Of a stretch of 64,000 bases of DNA, positions 17,636-27,225 are shown piece after piece. Both the position numbers and the translations under genes were made by a program. The stretch's first letter is position 1. The number at the start of each line of letters is the position of its first letter. Location: contig NC_015275.1 in the NCBI RefSeq assembly GCF_000178835.2, forward strand, positions 3,183,001 through 3,247,000, written 5' to 3'. Source of the stretch: Cellulosilyticum lentocellum DSM 5427. GTDB taxonomy: Bacteria > Bacillota > Clostridia > Lachnospirales > Cellulosilyticaceae. The notes under the pieces are model-generated. The model did not search any database. It was not told the DNA's origin and worked only from the letters and a program-made list of their open reading frames with translations.

Positions 17636-18400
17636 ATGATAAAATTATTAATGCATGGTTGCAATGGTAAAATCGGGCAAACCATTAGTAGATTGCTGAA
17701 ACAACATGATGACATTGAATTAGTAGCAGGTGTAGACCCTTATTTAGACCTGCCCAATCCTTTCCCTGTGTTCGCTAAAATAGATGAATGTGATGTACCT
17801 GCAGATGTCATTATCGACTTTTCTACAGCTACTGCTGTAAAAGGCCTTATTGATTACTGCGTTTCTCGTCATATTCCTGCTGTTGTTTGTACAACAGGCT
17901 TATCTCCTGAGGATATTGATTACTTAAAAGAGGCAAGTACACAAGTACCTATTTTCTTTTCTGCTAATATGTCCTTAGGTGTTAATCTCCTTATCGCTTT
18001 AGCTAAACGTGCTACTGAGGTACTAGCTGGTAGTGGTTTTGATATTGAAATCATTGAAAAACATCATAATCAAAAAATTGACGCCCCTAGCGGTACAGCA
18101 CTTGCTATTGCTGATGCTATTAATGATACTTTAGATCATAGTTATAACTATCGCTATGACCGCACTACTGTACGTGAAAAGAGACCAAAGAATGAAATTG
18201 GTATTCACGCAATACGTGGTGGCACCATTGTAGGAGAACATGAAATTCTCTTTGCTGGTAATGATGAGTTCATTTCACTTACTCATCAAGCGACTTCTAA
18301 AGAAGTTTTTGCTGTAGGTGCTATTAATGCTGCTAAATTCTTAGTTCATAAGGCTCCAGGTCTTTATAATATGGAACATTTATTAGATGCAAAGCACTAA
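17636..18400 (+). CDS. dapB: 4-hydroxy-tetrahydrodipicolinate reductase
   Basis: Uses NAD(P)H to reduce the DapA product. The 254 residues have an N-terminal nucleotide-binding loop HGCNGKIGQTISRL (about 6-19), the active-site motif EIIEKHHNQKIDAPSGTA (about 139-156) and the C-terminal dimer part. The frame opens at an ATG at 17627 that lies inside the AAAGGATG site; the ATG at 17636 has correct spacing and the normal N-terminus. It is the last gene of the lysine-controlled dapA-dapB operon. Confidence 0.97.
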   Translation: MIKLLMHGCNGKIGQTISRLLKQHDDIELVAGVDPYLDLPNPFPVFAKIDECDVPADVIIDFSTATAVKGLIDYCVSRHIPAVVCTTGLSPEDIDYLKEASTQVPIFFSANMSLGVNLLIALAKRATEVLAGSGFDIEIIEKHHNQKIDAPSGTALAIADAINDTLDHSYNYRYDRTTVREKRPKNEIGIHAIRGGTIVGEHEILFAGNDEFISLTHQATSKEVFAVGAINAAKFLVHKAPGLYNMEHLLDAKH

Positions 18401-18410
18401 ATAAACTCTA

Positions 18411-18464
18411 AAAAAGCCGAGAAGGTTTGTATAACATTTAAGTTCTACAACCTTCTCGGCTTTC
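18411..18464. terminator. bidirectional terminator between dapB and cobalamin adenosyltransferase gene
   Basis: AAAGCCGAGAAGGTT and AACCTTCTCGGCTTT form a long perfect stem with A-rich and T-rich flanks, between convergent genes. Confidence 0.92.
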
Positions 18465-18484
18465 AATTTTATTACCCGTAATCA

Positions 18485-19015
18485 TTAATATTCTATTCCA
18501 GCTCTGGCATCTCTACCTTTTTCCGTTGGATGCTTGATATCATCGATATGACTAATATAATCTGCTTTTTCTGCAATACGAATAGGTAGCTTACGCCCTG
18601 TAAGCACTAACTCCACATCGTCTGACTTATTACAAATAAGTTCATAGAGTTCATCTTCAGAAATAATCCCTGATTCTACAGAATTAAGCACCTCGTCTAA
18701 AATAAGAACATCACATTCTCCAGTATCCATTACTTTACTTGCAAATTTTAAAGCATTAGTTGTTTCACTTCTTAACTCCTGCTTTTCTTCTGGATTTAAT
18801 TGCCAAGTGAACCCTCGTCTTTTTTCAAAATGAAATACCTTGAAATACGGTTCTAAATCCTTTAAGACACGGCATTCACCCGTCATATCATTTTTTAAGA
18901 ATTGAATCATAATAACTTTATAATCATTTCCTATAGCCCTAACACCTAGTCCTATAGCTGCTGTTGTTTTTCCTTTCCCTGTACCATAGTACACTTGGAC
19001 AAGTCCATTCTCCAT
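18485..19015 (-). CDS. cobO: cob(I)alamin adenosyltransferase (CobO/BtuR type)
   Basis: Transfers the adenosyl group of ATP to corrinoid cobalt, making adenosylcobalamin. The 176 residues start with the P-loop VYYGTGKGKTTAAIGLGVRA (about 8-27). The family motifs FLKNDMTGE and LILDEVLNSVESGIIS (about 102-117) and the C-terminal DIKHPTEKGRDARAGIEY (about 159-176) are diagnostic of the CobA/CobO/BtuR group. It is followed by a bidirectional terminator. The metallopeptidase gene is 27 bases upstream on the same strand, so the two may form an operon. Confidence 0.95.
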   Translation of the reverse strand: MENGLVQVYYGTGKGKTTAAIGLGVRAIGNDYKVIMIQFLKNDMTGECRVLKDLEPYFKVFHFEKRRGFTWQLNPEEKQELRSETTNALKFASKVMDTGECDVLILDEVLNSVESGIISEDELYELICNKSDDVELVLTGRKLPIRIAEKADYISHIDDIKHPTEKGRDARAGIEY

Positions 19016-19042
19016 TTTATTGCCTCCTTAGATACCCATACA

Positions 19043-19711
19043 TTATATCATAAAGTTTTGTCCAAATTGCTTAAAGTAATTCATGCGCCTTTTATAATCC
19101 GGCATTTCCTCTTCCATGGCCTTCCAAAAAGCCTGGCTATGATTAAAATGCCTTAAGTGCATTACTTCATGAAGAACCACGTAAGCAATCATATCGGTTG
19201 GTGCACAAAGAATCTTTAAATTATAAGATAGATTACCTTGCCTAGAACAACTCCCCCATCTAGTGGCTTGTTTTCTAATAGTTATTTTATGATATTGTAC
19301 GCCTAAACGTGCTGCATACTCATCTGAAAGTTCTTTTAGATAAATCTTAGCTCGTTCTTTAAAAAACAACTCTACTAATCCTCTTATTTGTTTTTCATCA
19401 CCTGTAGTTTGAATTTTAAATCCACTGGTTTCATTAAAGACTACCTTCCCTTGCTGATTATTTCCATTTTCAAAGGTAACCGGCCAATAATTTCCTAAGT
19501 AAAGAAGTCTTCCTGTCTTTATAAAATCTTGTGTTTCATAAAGTACTTTTTTCTTCTTCAGTGTTGTTTCAATCCACGTTTCATGCTCAGCTACTAGCTT
19601 TTTTATGGCTGTTTGCGACATATATTTAGGCACTTTTACAACAACTCTCAAATCTTTATCAATAGCTATACTTGCTGTTTTTCTCTTTTGTTTGATAATA
19701 ATATATTCCAT
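19043..19711 (-). CDS. YgjP/DUF45-type zinc metallopeptidase
   Basis: The 222 residues carry the zincin signature HEVMHLRHFNHSQAFW (about 175-190): the two histidines and Glu of HExxH plus the downstream histidine. Preceding ATRWGSCSRQGNLSYNLKI is a hallmark of the YgjP/DUF45 (M48-like) group. The N-terminal part is a beta-rich domain with an IKQKRKTASIAI start. Cytoplasmic: no signal peptide. The GTG/ATG pair at 19714/19711 leaves the exact start open by one codon. The substrate is unknown. Confidence 0.9.
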   Translation of the reverse strand: MEYIIIKQKRKTASIAIDKDLRVVVKVPKYMSQTAIKKLVAEHETWIETTLKKKKVLYETQDFIKTGRLLYLGNYWPVTFENGNNQQGKVVFNETSGFKIQTTGDEKQIRGLVELFFKERAKIYLKELSDEYAARLGVQYHKITIRKQATRWGSCSRQGNLSYNLKILCAPTDMIAYVVLHEVMHLRHFNHSQAFWKAMEEEMPDYKRRMNYFKQFGQNFMI

Positions 19712-19833
19712 CACTTTTGATTATTTTTTCCTTATAATTACATTTTTATATAAATTTGTTTAATCTTTTATTCTCCTTTATTATATCATATCTCCAAAAA
19801 TAAGCTATACATATTCTAAATTTTTGTACAACA

Positions 19834-19860
19834 AAGGCGACACCTTGAGAGTGTCGCCTT
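19834..19860 (-). terminator. terminator of the tandem OB-fold gene
   Basis: AAGGCGACAC (19834-19843) pairs perfectly with GTGTCGCCTT (19851-19860), 11 bases after the stop codon. The following T-tract is short (TTTGTTGT). Confidence 0.75.
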
Positions 19861-19870
19861 AATATGTATT

Positions 19871-20542
19871 TTATTCTGCTTCTAGAACTTCAGTACTACT
19901 GCTACTATTACCATTCTCATCTACTGTTTCCATTTTACTAATAGATATTTCATAAGCAATCTTAGTAGCCGTATCGCCTGTTTCTAACTTCTTCTGATAA
20001 ATTCTACTTTGAATACGTCCCCATACTTGAATATGATCTCCTACCGCTAGATTTTGTGCAAACCTTGCATTGCGCCCCCAAGTAATACAAGGAATGTAGT
20101 CTGACTTATGATAAGATCTATTAACTGCTAACAGTAAATCTGTGATTTCTCTACCAAATGGCGTTGTACGATAAATAGGTTCTTTACACACATAACCATT
20201 TAGATAAATATAATTCTTATTTTTAGCTAGCTCTTGCTCTGAAACCTCTTTAACTTCTAATATAAATACCGTTAGTATCAGTCTATTCTTACCTTCTTCA
20301 TATTGATTGTAAGAACGAAATTGTCCTAAAACCTCTAATACCTTTCCTTGTACATTTCCGATAGATGGTAGTATTCTTTCCGAAATGGTAACAGGTAAAA
20401 TATCTGCTGAACTGCTTAATCTAGGTACTTCTAGTTCAAAAGTATAAAACCCCTCACCATAAACCTTATGGCTAAATTTTATATCACTTACTACCTTTCC
20501 GATGAGTACAACCTCATTGTTTTCTAATATGTGTTCTACCAT
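19871..20542 (-). CDS. tandem OB-fold single-strand DNA-binding-like protein
   Basis: The 223 residues hold two SSB-type OB folds: one at about 10-100 (VLIGKVVSDIKFSHKVYGEG) and one at about 107-200 (YLNGYVCKEPIYRTTPFGRE, then IPCITWGRNARFAQNLAVGD and VWGRIQSR). The second is closest to PriB/SSB-like domains. The tail is Ser/Glu-rich but lacks the DDDIPF protein-docking tip of classical SSB. I chose the ATG at 20542 because AAGGAG lies 9 bases upstream; an in-frame ATG at 20599 with AGGA nearby is the alternative and would add 19 residues. It could be a paralogue of the replicative SSB. Confidence 0.75.
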   Translation of the reverse strand: MVEHILENNEVVLIGKVVSDIKFSHKVYGEGFYTFELEVPRLSSSADILPVTISERILPSIGNVQGKVLEVLGQFRSYNQYEEGKNRLILTVFILEVKEVSEQELAKNKNYIYLNGYVCKEPIYRTTPFGREITDLLLAVNRSYHKSDYIPCITWGRNARFAQNLAVGDHIQVWGRIQSRIYQKKLETGDTATKIAYEISISKMETVDENGNSSSSTEVLEAE

Positions 20543-20740
20543 TCCTACCCTCTCCTTATCCTCTATTTGTTCTTTAACAGGTTTGTCTGCCTTTAACATC
20601 TTATTCCTAAAATAAATGATTTATGCTAAATTCAATTATTATTTATTAACTATTCACTTTCTAGCTCATTCTTTCATAGGATATAATAGTCTTTTTATTT
20701 AACACCAAGTTGCTATATTATAAAGAGAGGCACTATTTCC

Positions 20741-20908
20741 ATGGAAACACCTAATTCTGCTTATATTATTAAATTAAAAAGAAAGCTAGCTCATATCATT
20801 ATTCAAAATAACTATAATCTGCTCTCCCCAGAAGTTATCCGTTTAAGTATAGAACTCGATCAATTAATACTTCCTCTATTTATCAAACAAATAGAGGAAG
20901 TAGAATAA
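20741..20908 (+). CDS. Spo0E-like sporulation regulatory protein
   Basis: A 55-residue protein with the Spo0E signature: an amphipathic first helix (IIKLKRKLAHII), a loop with NNYNLLSPEVIRLS, and the second helix with SIELD corresponding to the family SQELD motif followed by QLI. Such proteins dephosphorylate Spo0A~P and hold back sporulation. GAGAGG lies 10 bases before the ATG. It is a single-gene unit, divergent from the OB-fold gene. The Gln to Ile change in the SQELD block is a mild departure. Confidence 0.85.
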   Translation: METPNSAYIIKLKRKLAHIIIQNNYNLLSPEVIRLSIELDQLILPLFIKQIEEVE

Positions 20909-20924
20909 ATCTATTCAATAAATA

Positions 20925-21007
20925 AAAAACTGCTTACTAGCTTAAATCATTTTTAGTTCCTTGCATAGAAACTTATAAAATGCTTTTTCGCGTAAGCAGT
21001 TTTATTT
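20925..21007. terminator. inverted repeat, probable terminator for the Spo0E-like and deacetylase genes
   Basis: ACTGCTTAC (20929-20937) pairs with GTAAGCAGT (20992-21000), with six A to the left and TTTATTTT to the right. The loop is about 54 bases, longer than usual, so the element is less certain than others. Confidence 0.55.
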
Positions 21008-21747
21008 TAACGAACTGGTTGTTGTCTACCTTCATGGTCTAAAGTGTAGGGAACATCCTTCAAAATAAGTTCTGAAATTGGCACGAGGGTATAGCCTTGA
21101 TCAATTAACCCTTTTATAATACTATCTAAAGCTTTTGCAGTATATTTAGCATTATTGTGAAGAAGTACAATAGAACCTGGTCTTAAATTTTTATGCTTAA
21201 CAACTTTATCTATAAGTTGTTGCAAACCATATTCTTTCCAATCTAGAGAGTCCACATCCCACTGCACTGTGTAGTAATTACATTCTTGTGCTGCCTCAAT
21301 AACTGCATTGTTATATTCTCCATAAGGAGGCCTAAACAAATTAGCTTCTTGTCCTGTTACATTTTTTAAAGCCTCATGAGCAGCCATAATATCTTTTTTA
21401 ATAGCATCTTTACTCATCTGGTTCATATGTGGATGTTTATTGGAATGATTAGCAATATCATGCCCTGCATCTGCTAATTTTTTTACCATATCTGGATATT
21501 TTCTAACCCAATCTCCTACAATAAAAAAAGTGGCTTTAACTTGATACTTATCCAAAGTAGCTAATAATTCATCTGTGTCATCTGCTCCCCATGCAGCATC
21601 AAAAGAAAGCGCCACTTTCTTTTCTCCATTAGTATTCACACAGTAAATAGGAAGTTTCTTGGTAGGAGCTCCCAAAACCGGTAAACTACACATGATCGCC
21701 AGTACAATGGCTACTACTCTTTTTAAATACTTTTTAACATTTTTCAA
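21007..21747 (-). CDS. polysaccharide deacetylase, PdaB-like
   Basis: The 246 residues have a signal peptide or anchor (about 8-27) and a NodB fold. Motif 1 is SFDAAWG (about 48-54), in which the usual DD is DA, as in the sporulation PdaB group. Metal-binding HSNKH is at about 101-105, RPPYGEYN at about 138-145, DVDSLDW at about 162-168 and LLHNN at about 193. The product probably acts on cell-wall or spore-cortex glycan outside the membrane. AAGGAGGTAGCAAATTG precedes the ATG. Neighbours are spore-related, but no sporulation promoter was verified. Confidence 0.9.
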   Translation of the reverse strand: MKNVKKYLKRVVAIVLAIMCSLPVLGAPTKKLPIYCVNTNGEKKVALSFDAAWGADDTDELLATLDKYQVKATFFIVGDWVRKYPDMVKKLADAGHDIANHSNKHPHMNQMSKDAIKKDIMAAHEALKNVTGQEANLFRPPYGEYNNAVIEAAQECNYYTVQWDVDSLDWKEYGLQQLIDKVVKHKNLRPGSIVLLHNNAKYTAKALDSIIKGLIDQGYTLVPISELILKDVPYTLDHEGRQQPVR

Positions 21748-21805
21748 TTTGCTACCTCCTTATTACTTATTTAGGTCAGCATTAGTTTTCTCATTTTAAA
21801 ATAGT

Positions 21806-22732
21806 TTATTCCTCATTCTCGCCTTTTAAAATCCAATATCCTTGTTCTTTAGGAGCTAAAATAGCTGTAATAGCTTTATTTTTTAGTTTAGCCTCAAAGA
21901 TTACATCCGCCTTTAGAATATTACTTTTCTCCAACAACTTAATAAGGCCCCTATAATCCCCTTTACTAATTAACTCTGCATGGGGTCTAGAATCATAATG
22001 AGGCATTCCTGTAGAAAGGTGATATTTATCTGGTGGATAATTTTCCAAAAGTTCTTCTATTGCACAATCCGGACTGGGATGACAACGACAATGATGATAG
22101 TCATACACCCACTTTAATTTCAAATCTTGACACAAAGAACAAACTTCTTGTGCATTATAGGTCTTATCATCATTTTCTATAGAAATAAGCTTGCAATCCA
22201 CATACCCCACATTTGCCTTAAATCGCCTTAAGGCTTCCTCCTTATTGCCATAACTTCCTCCTATGTGTAATACCACATTCGATACCCCCAACAATTTACT
22301 CCATCTTGTCTGCTCGTTGATTTCTGCAATAGACCTATTAACTACCTCTTTCTTCGGACTGGCAAGGACATTAAATTGGCTTGGATGAATACTTAATCTA
22401 AGTTGATATTTTTCTTGTAAAGAGTGAATATCTCTTAAATATTGTTGCATCTCGTGGTTTTGCAATACTCTTTTCTCATAAAGTGTTTTGACATAAGGTT
22501 GTGTACAAAAAGGAATTAAATCTGAACTCACTCGATAAACATATATATTATGTTTGATATTATAATCTATAATCTTCTTTAAAAGCCTTATATTATGCCA
22601 CATAACCTCTGTTATTTTTTCCTCATCCTGCTTTTGCACGGCTGATAATCTAAAGTTTCTAAAAGATTCTTTTATAGATAAATTAATACAAGCATAACCT
22701 ACTCTTATTTGTGGCTGTTTTTGTCCTTCCAT
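21806..22732 (-). CDS. uvsE: UV damage endonuclease UvsE
   Basis: Nicks DNA 5' to UV photoproducts, an alternative to nucleotide excision. The 308 residues form a TIM barrel with the family sequence RVGYACINLSI at the start (about 10-20), LSIHPSQFNVLASP (about 115-128), VVLHIGGSYGNKEEAL (about 149-164), SIENDDKTY (about 185) and WVYDYHHCRCHPS (about 207-219), carrying the His/Glu/Asp metal ligands. The strain's spores and DNA-repair genes nearby fit a spore-repair role, though this is inference. Confidence 0.95.
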   Translation of the reverse strand: MEGQKQPQIRVGYACINLSIKESFRNFRLSAVQKQDEEKITEVMWHNIRLLKKIIDYNIKHNIYVYRVSSDLIPFCTQPYVKTLYEKRVLQNHEMQQYLRDIHSLQEKYQLRLSIHPSQFNVLASPKKEVVNRSIAEINEQTRWSKLLGVSNVVLHIGGSYGNKEEALRRFKANVGYVDCKLISIENDDKTYNAQEVCSLCQDLKLKWVYDYHHCRCHPSPDCAIEELLENYPPDKYHLSTGMPHYDSRPHAELISKGDYRGLIKLLEKSNILKADVIFEAKLKNKAITAILAPKEQGYWILKGENEE

Positions 22733-22875
22733 CGCTTCACCTAATTCTGTTTTTTCTTAGTATATACCGACACCTCTTCTATCACACTTGATTCTCCATT
22801 TTCCCTATAAATTACTAATTTTTTTGCATAATAAATCAGCGCACTATCTACTTTTTTCTCGATTTTTTATCCCAC

Positions 22876-22912
22876 AAAAAAATAGTTCTACACGAAGTAG
22901 AACTATTTTTTA
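22876..22912 (-). terminator. terminator of the first NlpC/P60 gene
   Basis: AATAGTTCTAC and GTAGAACTATT form a perfect stem around ACGAA, and the minus strand continues with a T7 run. Confidence 0.9.
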
Positions 22913-22925
22913 TACTTTTTATATT

Positions 22926-23681
22926 TTAAACAACACGTTTATATCCAATAATAGGTGCACAGCCTCTCTGCCATAATGGTTCTGTGCAAACAGATTTTCC
23001 TGGTACTGGTGCATGAATAATTTGACCATTACCTATGTATATAGCTACATGATTAACACTACCATTATAACCGTAAAATACTAAATCTCCTGGCTGCAAT
23101 TGATCCTTGGTTATTTTCTTGCCATTACTCGCATATTGACTACGAGAAGATCTTTGTAACTTCACACCAAACTTTAAAAAGACTTGTTGTGTGAATCCAG
23201 AACAATCTACACCTTTAGTTAAACTATTGCCACCACTTCTATAAGGTGTTCCAATAAATTGCTTAGCATAAGCTACTACTTCTTCACCTTTTGAAATCTT
23301 AACCTCTTCCTTTTTAGGAACTGGGGAAACTTCTTCTTTCACTGGCTGAGGTTCATTCACTACTTCATTTGTTGTAGTTACTTCTTCAGTTTCATCCTTT
23401 TCTTCCTCTAACTGTTCCACCTGCAAACAAGACTTCTCTATATATACTAATTCATCTTCTTCTAATAAGACACCATAGAAGCCATCTACTTCTTCTACTA
23501 TGGTTAAACTTTCACCTTCAAAGACATACCCCGCCTTTTCTCCTAATACATCTGCAGAGTAATAAGCACTACTTTTTTGAGTAACTACTCCTATTTCAAT
23601 TTCTGATGCAAATAGGTTAGTTGTAAACATTGTCATTGCTATTAATAGACCGCCTAAAACACCTAATTGTTTGCCTCTCAT
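22926..23681 (-). CDS. NlpC/P60 cell-wall hydrolase with SH3 domain
   Basis: A secreted D,L-endopeptidase-type enzyme of 251 residues. It has a signal peptide (about 1-25), an SH3-like region (about 28-88), a Glu/Thr/Val/Pro-rich linker (about 90-130) and the NlpC/P60 domain (about 133-250). The catalytic Cys is in GVDCSGFTQQVF, the His in VNHVAIYIGNG and the third polar residue in QIIHAPV. It is a paralogue of the next gene: the catalytic blocks are nearly identical (RSSRSQY, LQPGDLVFYG). It likely cleaves peptidoglycan stem peptides. Confidence 0.93.
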   Translation of the reverse strand: MRGKQLGVLGGLLIAMTMFTTNLFASEIEIGVVTQKSSAYYSADVLGEKAGYVFEGESLTIVEEVDGFYGVLLEEDELVYIEKSCLQVEQLEEEKDETEEVTTTNEVVNEPQPVKEEVSPVPKKEEVKISKGEEVVAYAKQFIGTPYRSGGNSLTKGVDCSGFTQQVFLKFGVKLQRSSRSQYASNGKKITKDQLQPGDLVFYGYNGSVNHVAIYIGNGQIIHAPVPGKSVCTEPLWQRGCAPIIGYKRVV

Positions 23682-23805
23682 ACTGTCCCCCTATATGTAT
23701 TTATTGTTTTATCTATCAATCTCTCAAAGGTTTTATCTGTTATTCATAAAATGATTACAGATTTGTTATTTCTTCTCTTTATAAATATTTAATATCTTTG
23801 CTATA

Positions 23806-24624
23806 TTAATCAACAACTCTTTTACATCCTATTAATGGTTTACCATAGTAAAGGCTACTCATACGTATACCTGTACTTTCATCACTAGCATGAATAATTT
23901 GCCCGTTTCCTGCATAAATCGCTACATGATTGATGTAGCCATCATTTCCATAAAAAACCAAGTCTCCCGGTTGAAGTTCACTTTCTGATATACGATAGCC
24001 ATTACTACTATATTGAGATCTTGAGCTTCTTTCTAAACTAATGCCAAAACGCTTCATAATTTGGCTTGTAAATCCTGAGCAATCTACACCCGTCTCTAGA
24101 TTATTGCCACCATAAACATAGCGGCCACCCAAATAGCCTTTAGCATAATCAACAATTTCTTCACCTAAAGATGATTTACTCGGCACTGCATCTAAACCAT
24201 CCGTATTTAATTGTCCCTTATATATGTATCCTACTGAATCGTCTACTTTTACCTTATAAAATTCATTTTGCTTTTCTAAGACCATTACCATGGTATTAGC
24301 TTTTAAATAAGTTAAAAGAGCCCCCTCACCTGTAGGTTCTTCTCTTAATTTTGTTTCATCACTTAAGGTTGTCGTAATAACTCCTGCTATCTCTACAAGA
24401 TTTTTACTTACGTATTGATTCGTATTACCTTGAATATTAATCAAGTAATTATGTTCATCTACTTCTAAAATACTGACACCCTGACCAGCTGCTTTTACAA
24501 GCTGTTCACCTGCTTCGGTGTTCACCTGTACATCTTGCTTTAAACTACCATATACTGCTGCTTGTGTTTGTGTTGTTATACCTGCTACCAAAATACCTAC
24601 CATTATCAGCTTATGATACTTCAT
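23806..24624 (-). CDS. NlpC/P60 cell-wall hydrolase with two SH3-like repeats
   Basis: Paralogue of the neighbouring gene, 272 residues. A signal peptide (about 1-23) is followed by two bacterial SH3-like segments (about 30-140; DETKLREEPTGEGALLTYLK is the clearest) and an NlpC/P60 domain (about 155-272). The catalytic Cys is in GVDCSGFTSQIM, the His in INHVAIYAGNG and the third residue in QIIHASD. SH3 domains in this family tether the enzyme to the wall. A consensus sigma-A promoter at 24720-24748 drives it. The two hydrolase genes are tandem duplicates on the same strand, 124 bases apart. Confidence 0.93.
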   Translation of the reverse strand: MKYHKLIMVGILVAGITTQTQAAVYGSLKQDVQVNTEAGEQLVKAAGQGVSILEVDEHNYLINIQGNTNQYVSKNLVEIAGVITTTLSDETKLREEPTGEGALLTYLKANTMVMVLEKQNEFYKVKVDDSVGYIYKGQLNTDGLDAVPSKSSLGEEIVDYAKGYLGGRYVYGGNNLETGVDCSGFTSQIMKRFGISLERSSRSQYSSNGYRISESELQPGDLVFYGNDGYINHVAIYAGNGQIIHASDESTGIRMSSLYYGKPLIGCKRVVD

Positions 24625-24719
24625 GGGATCCTCCTAAAGATTGTTTATAGATGATCTGTTAATAAATAATTGCTTTTATTAATTACTTATTTAAAATATT
24701 AACTAATTGTTACAAATTA

Positions 24720-24748
24720 ATTATATATTGTAGTCCTCTTATTGTCAA
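24720..24748 (-). promoter_or_regulatory. sigma-A promoter of the NlpC/P60 gene
   Basis: Minus-strand TTGACA (24743-24748) and TATAAT (24720-24725) are 17 bases apart, a perfect consensus. Confidence 0.88.
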
Positions 24749-24772
24749 CGTTAGTTTAGTACAAAATCACAT

Positions 24773-24811
24773 AAAAAGAGCCAAAAGCTCCTCTTAGCTT
24801 TTGGCTCTTTT
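24773..24811 (-). terminator. terminator of galM
   Basis: AAAAAGAGCCAAAAGCT (24773-24789) pairs perfectly with AGCTTTTGGCTCTTTTT (24795-24811), 10 bases after the galM stop. Confidence 0.92.
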
Positions 24812-24820
24812 TACTAATAT

Positions 24821-25867
24821 TTATCTGTTACTAAATTTAAATGTTGTTTCTTGTCTATAAACTTCACTAGGTTTTAGAATAACCTCTTCCTTAAATACTT
24901 CATTTTTACCAATAGGCTTTCTTTGTGTTTCAAAACACACACCATATCTTCTTTGTTGTTCCTTACCATTTGAAAGCTTTGTTACACCATCTGCGTGATT
25001 CATAGTATAAACAACTACCCCTGGGGCAGTAGTACTAATCTCCATTACTCGTCCTGATATAGGATCATATAATTCTGCAGCTTTTTCGCCTTTATTAAGT
25101 AACCAACAATGATCATAACCATACCCATTTTTTAAATGAGGATTTTCTCGTTCAATATCTTTTCCAATAGCTTTTGGTACTCTAAAATCAAAGGCACTTT
25201 CGTTATCCAAATCTATAAAAGCACCTGTAGGAATAAGTTCTTCATTTAAGTCACAAATCTGACTACTATTAATATACACTTCTTGTCCTAAAACAGAACG
25301 TTTCGCTTCTCCTGACAAGTTAAAATAAGCATGATTAGTAAGATTAACGATTGTTTCCTTATCTGTAGTAGCTTCATAAGTTAAAGTAAGTGTATTATCT
25401 TCTTTTAATAGATAGATGGCTTTTACATGTAAATTCCCTGGGAATCCTTCTTCTCCATCTGGGCTCAAATAACTTAAAGTTAAAATAACAGAATCCTCTG
25501 TTTGCTGCATTTCACCCGTCCAAGCTTTTTTATCAAATCCAACTAAACCACCATGTAATGTGTTTCCATAGGTATTTTTTACAAAATGATAAACCTGATG
25601 ATTTAAAGTCACCTTTGCATCTGCTATTCTACCAGCAATTCTACCTACTGTCGCTCCAAAATTACCGGGATTATTCTCGTAGGTATTTATATCTTCCCAC
25701 TCTAAAATGACATTTTCAAAATGACCTTCTTTATCTGGAACCACTATTTTAGTGAGTGTTGCCCCCCAATTTAACACTTCCACTGTCATTCCCGCTGTAT
25801 TACTTAATTCATATTTTGTAACCTTTTCACCAGAAGCAAAGGTCATGTCCTTACTTACTATTTTCAT
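24821..25867 (-). CDS. galM: aldose 1-epimerase (galactose mutarotase)
   Basis: Interconverts alpha and beta anomers of galactose, supplying the alpha form to GalK. The 348 residues contain the beta-sandwich motifs NPGNFGATVGRIAGRIADAK (about 67-85), GNTLHGGLVGFDKKAW (about 100-115), LTNHAYFNLSGE (about 180-191, catalytic His) and the catalytic Glu in CFETQRKP (about 317). It lies 74 bases downstream of the LacI-type regulator gene on the same strand, with its own AAGGATGGGAG site, so it is probably co-transcribed with it. Confidence 0.96.
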   Translation of the reverse strand: MKIVSKDMTFASGEKVTKYELSNTAGMTVEVLNWGATLTKIVVPDKEGHFENVILEWEDINTYENNPGNFGATVGRIAGRIADAKVTLNHQVYHFVKNTYGNTLHGGLVGFDKKAWTGEMQQTEDSVILTLSYLSPDGEEGFPGNLHVKAIYLLKEDNTLTLTYEATTDKETIVNLTNHAYFNLSGEAKRSVLGQEVYINSSQICDLNEELIPTGAFIDLDNESAFDFRVPKAIGKDIERENPHLKNGYGYDHCWLLNKGEKAAELYDPISGRVMEISTTAPGVVVYTMNHADGVTKLSNGKEQQRRYGVCFETQRKPIGKNEVFKEEVILKPSEVYRQETTFKFSNR

Positions 25868-25941
25868 CTTTGCTAATCTCCCATCCTTATTTTAATTTAA
25901 CCATAATTTAAACAATAAAAATATTATATAACTTTTAACTT

Positions 25942-26969
<1,028 letters not shown>

Positions 26970-27143
26970 ATTTTATTTCACTTTTCTATATCATCTAAGA
27001 CACCTACTGTTAGATTACTTTCATCAATAACTATTGCTTATCATGATAATCCTGTAACAACTGTGTCTATTAACATTTTATTGTCTCTTTTATTTTATTA
27101 TAGTATGACTGTATGTACTTATCAACCTAAATAAGTAAAATAA

Positions 27144-27194
27144 TTATAATATTTTAGTAAAACAACTTGATTTATTTTACTAAAATATTATAAT
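27144..27194 (+). promoter_or_regulatory. galK promoter with double GalR-like operator
   Basis: Perfect 19-base arms (27144-27162 and 27175-27193) flank 12 bases. Each arm contains a near-palindromic TTTTAGTAAAA / TTTTACTAAAA box, the size of a LacI-family operator. TTGATT (27167-27172) and TATAAT (27189-27194), 16 bases apart, put the galK -35 between the boxes and the -10 inside the second. Bound repressor at both would block RNA polymerase. Confidence 0.8.
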
Positions 27195-27225
27195 GAAACT
27201 AACTTAATCAATAGGAGGTATTTTT

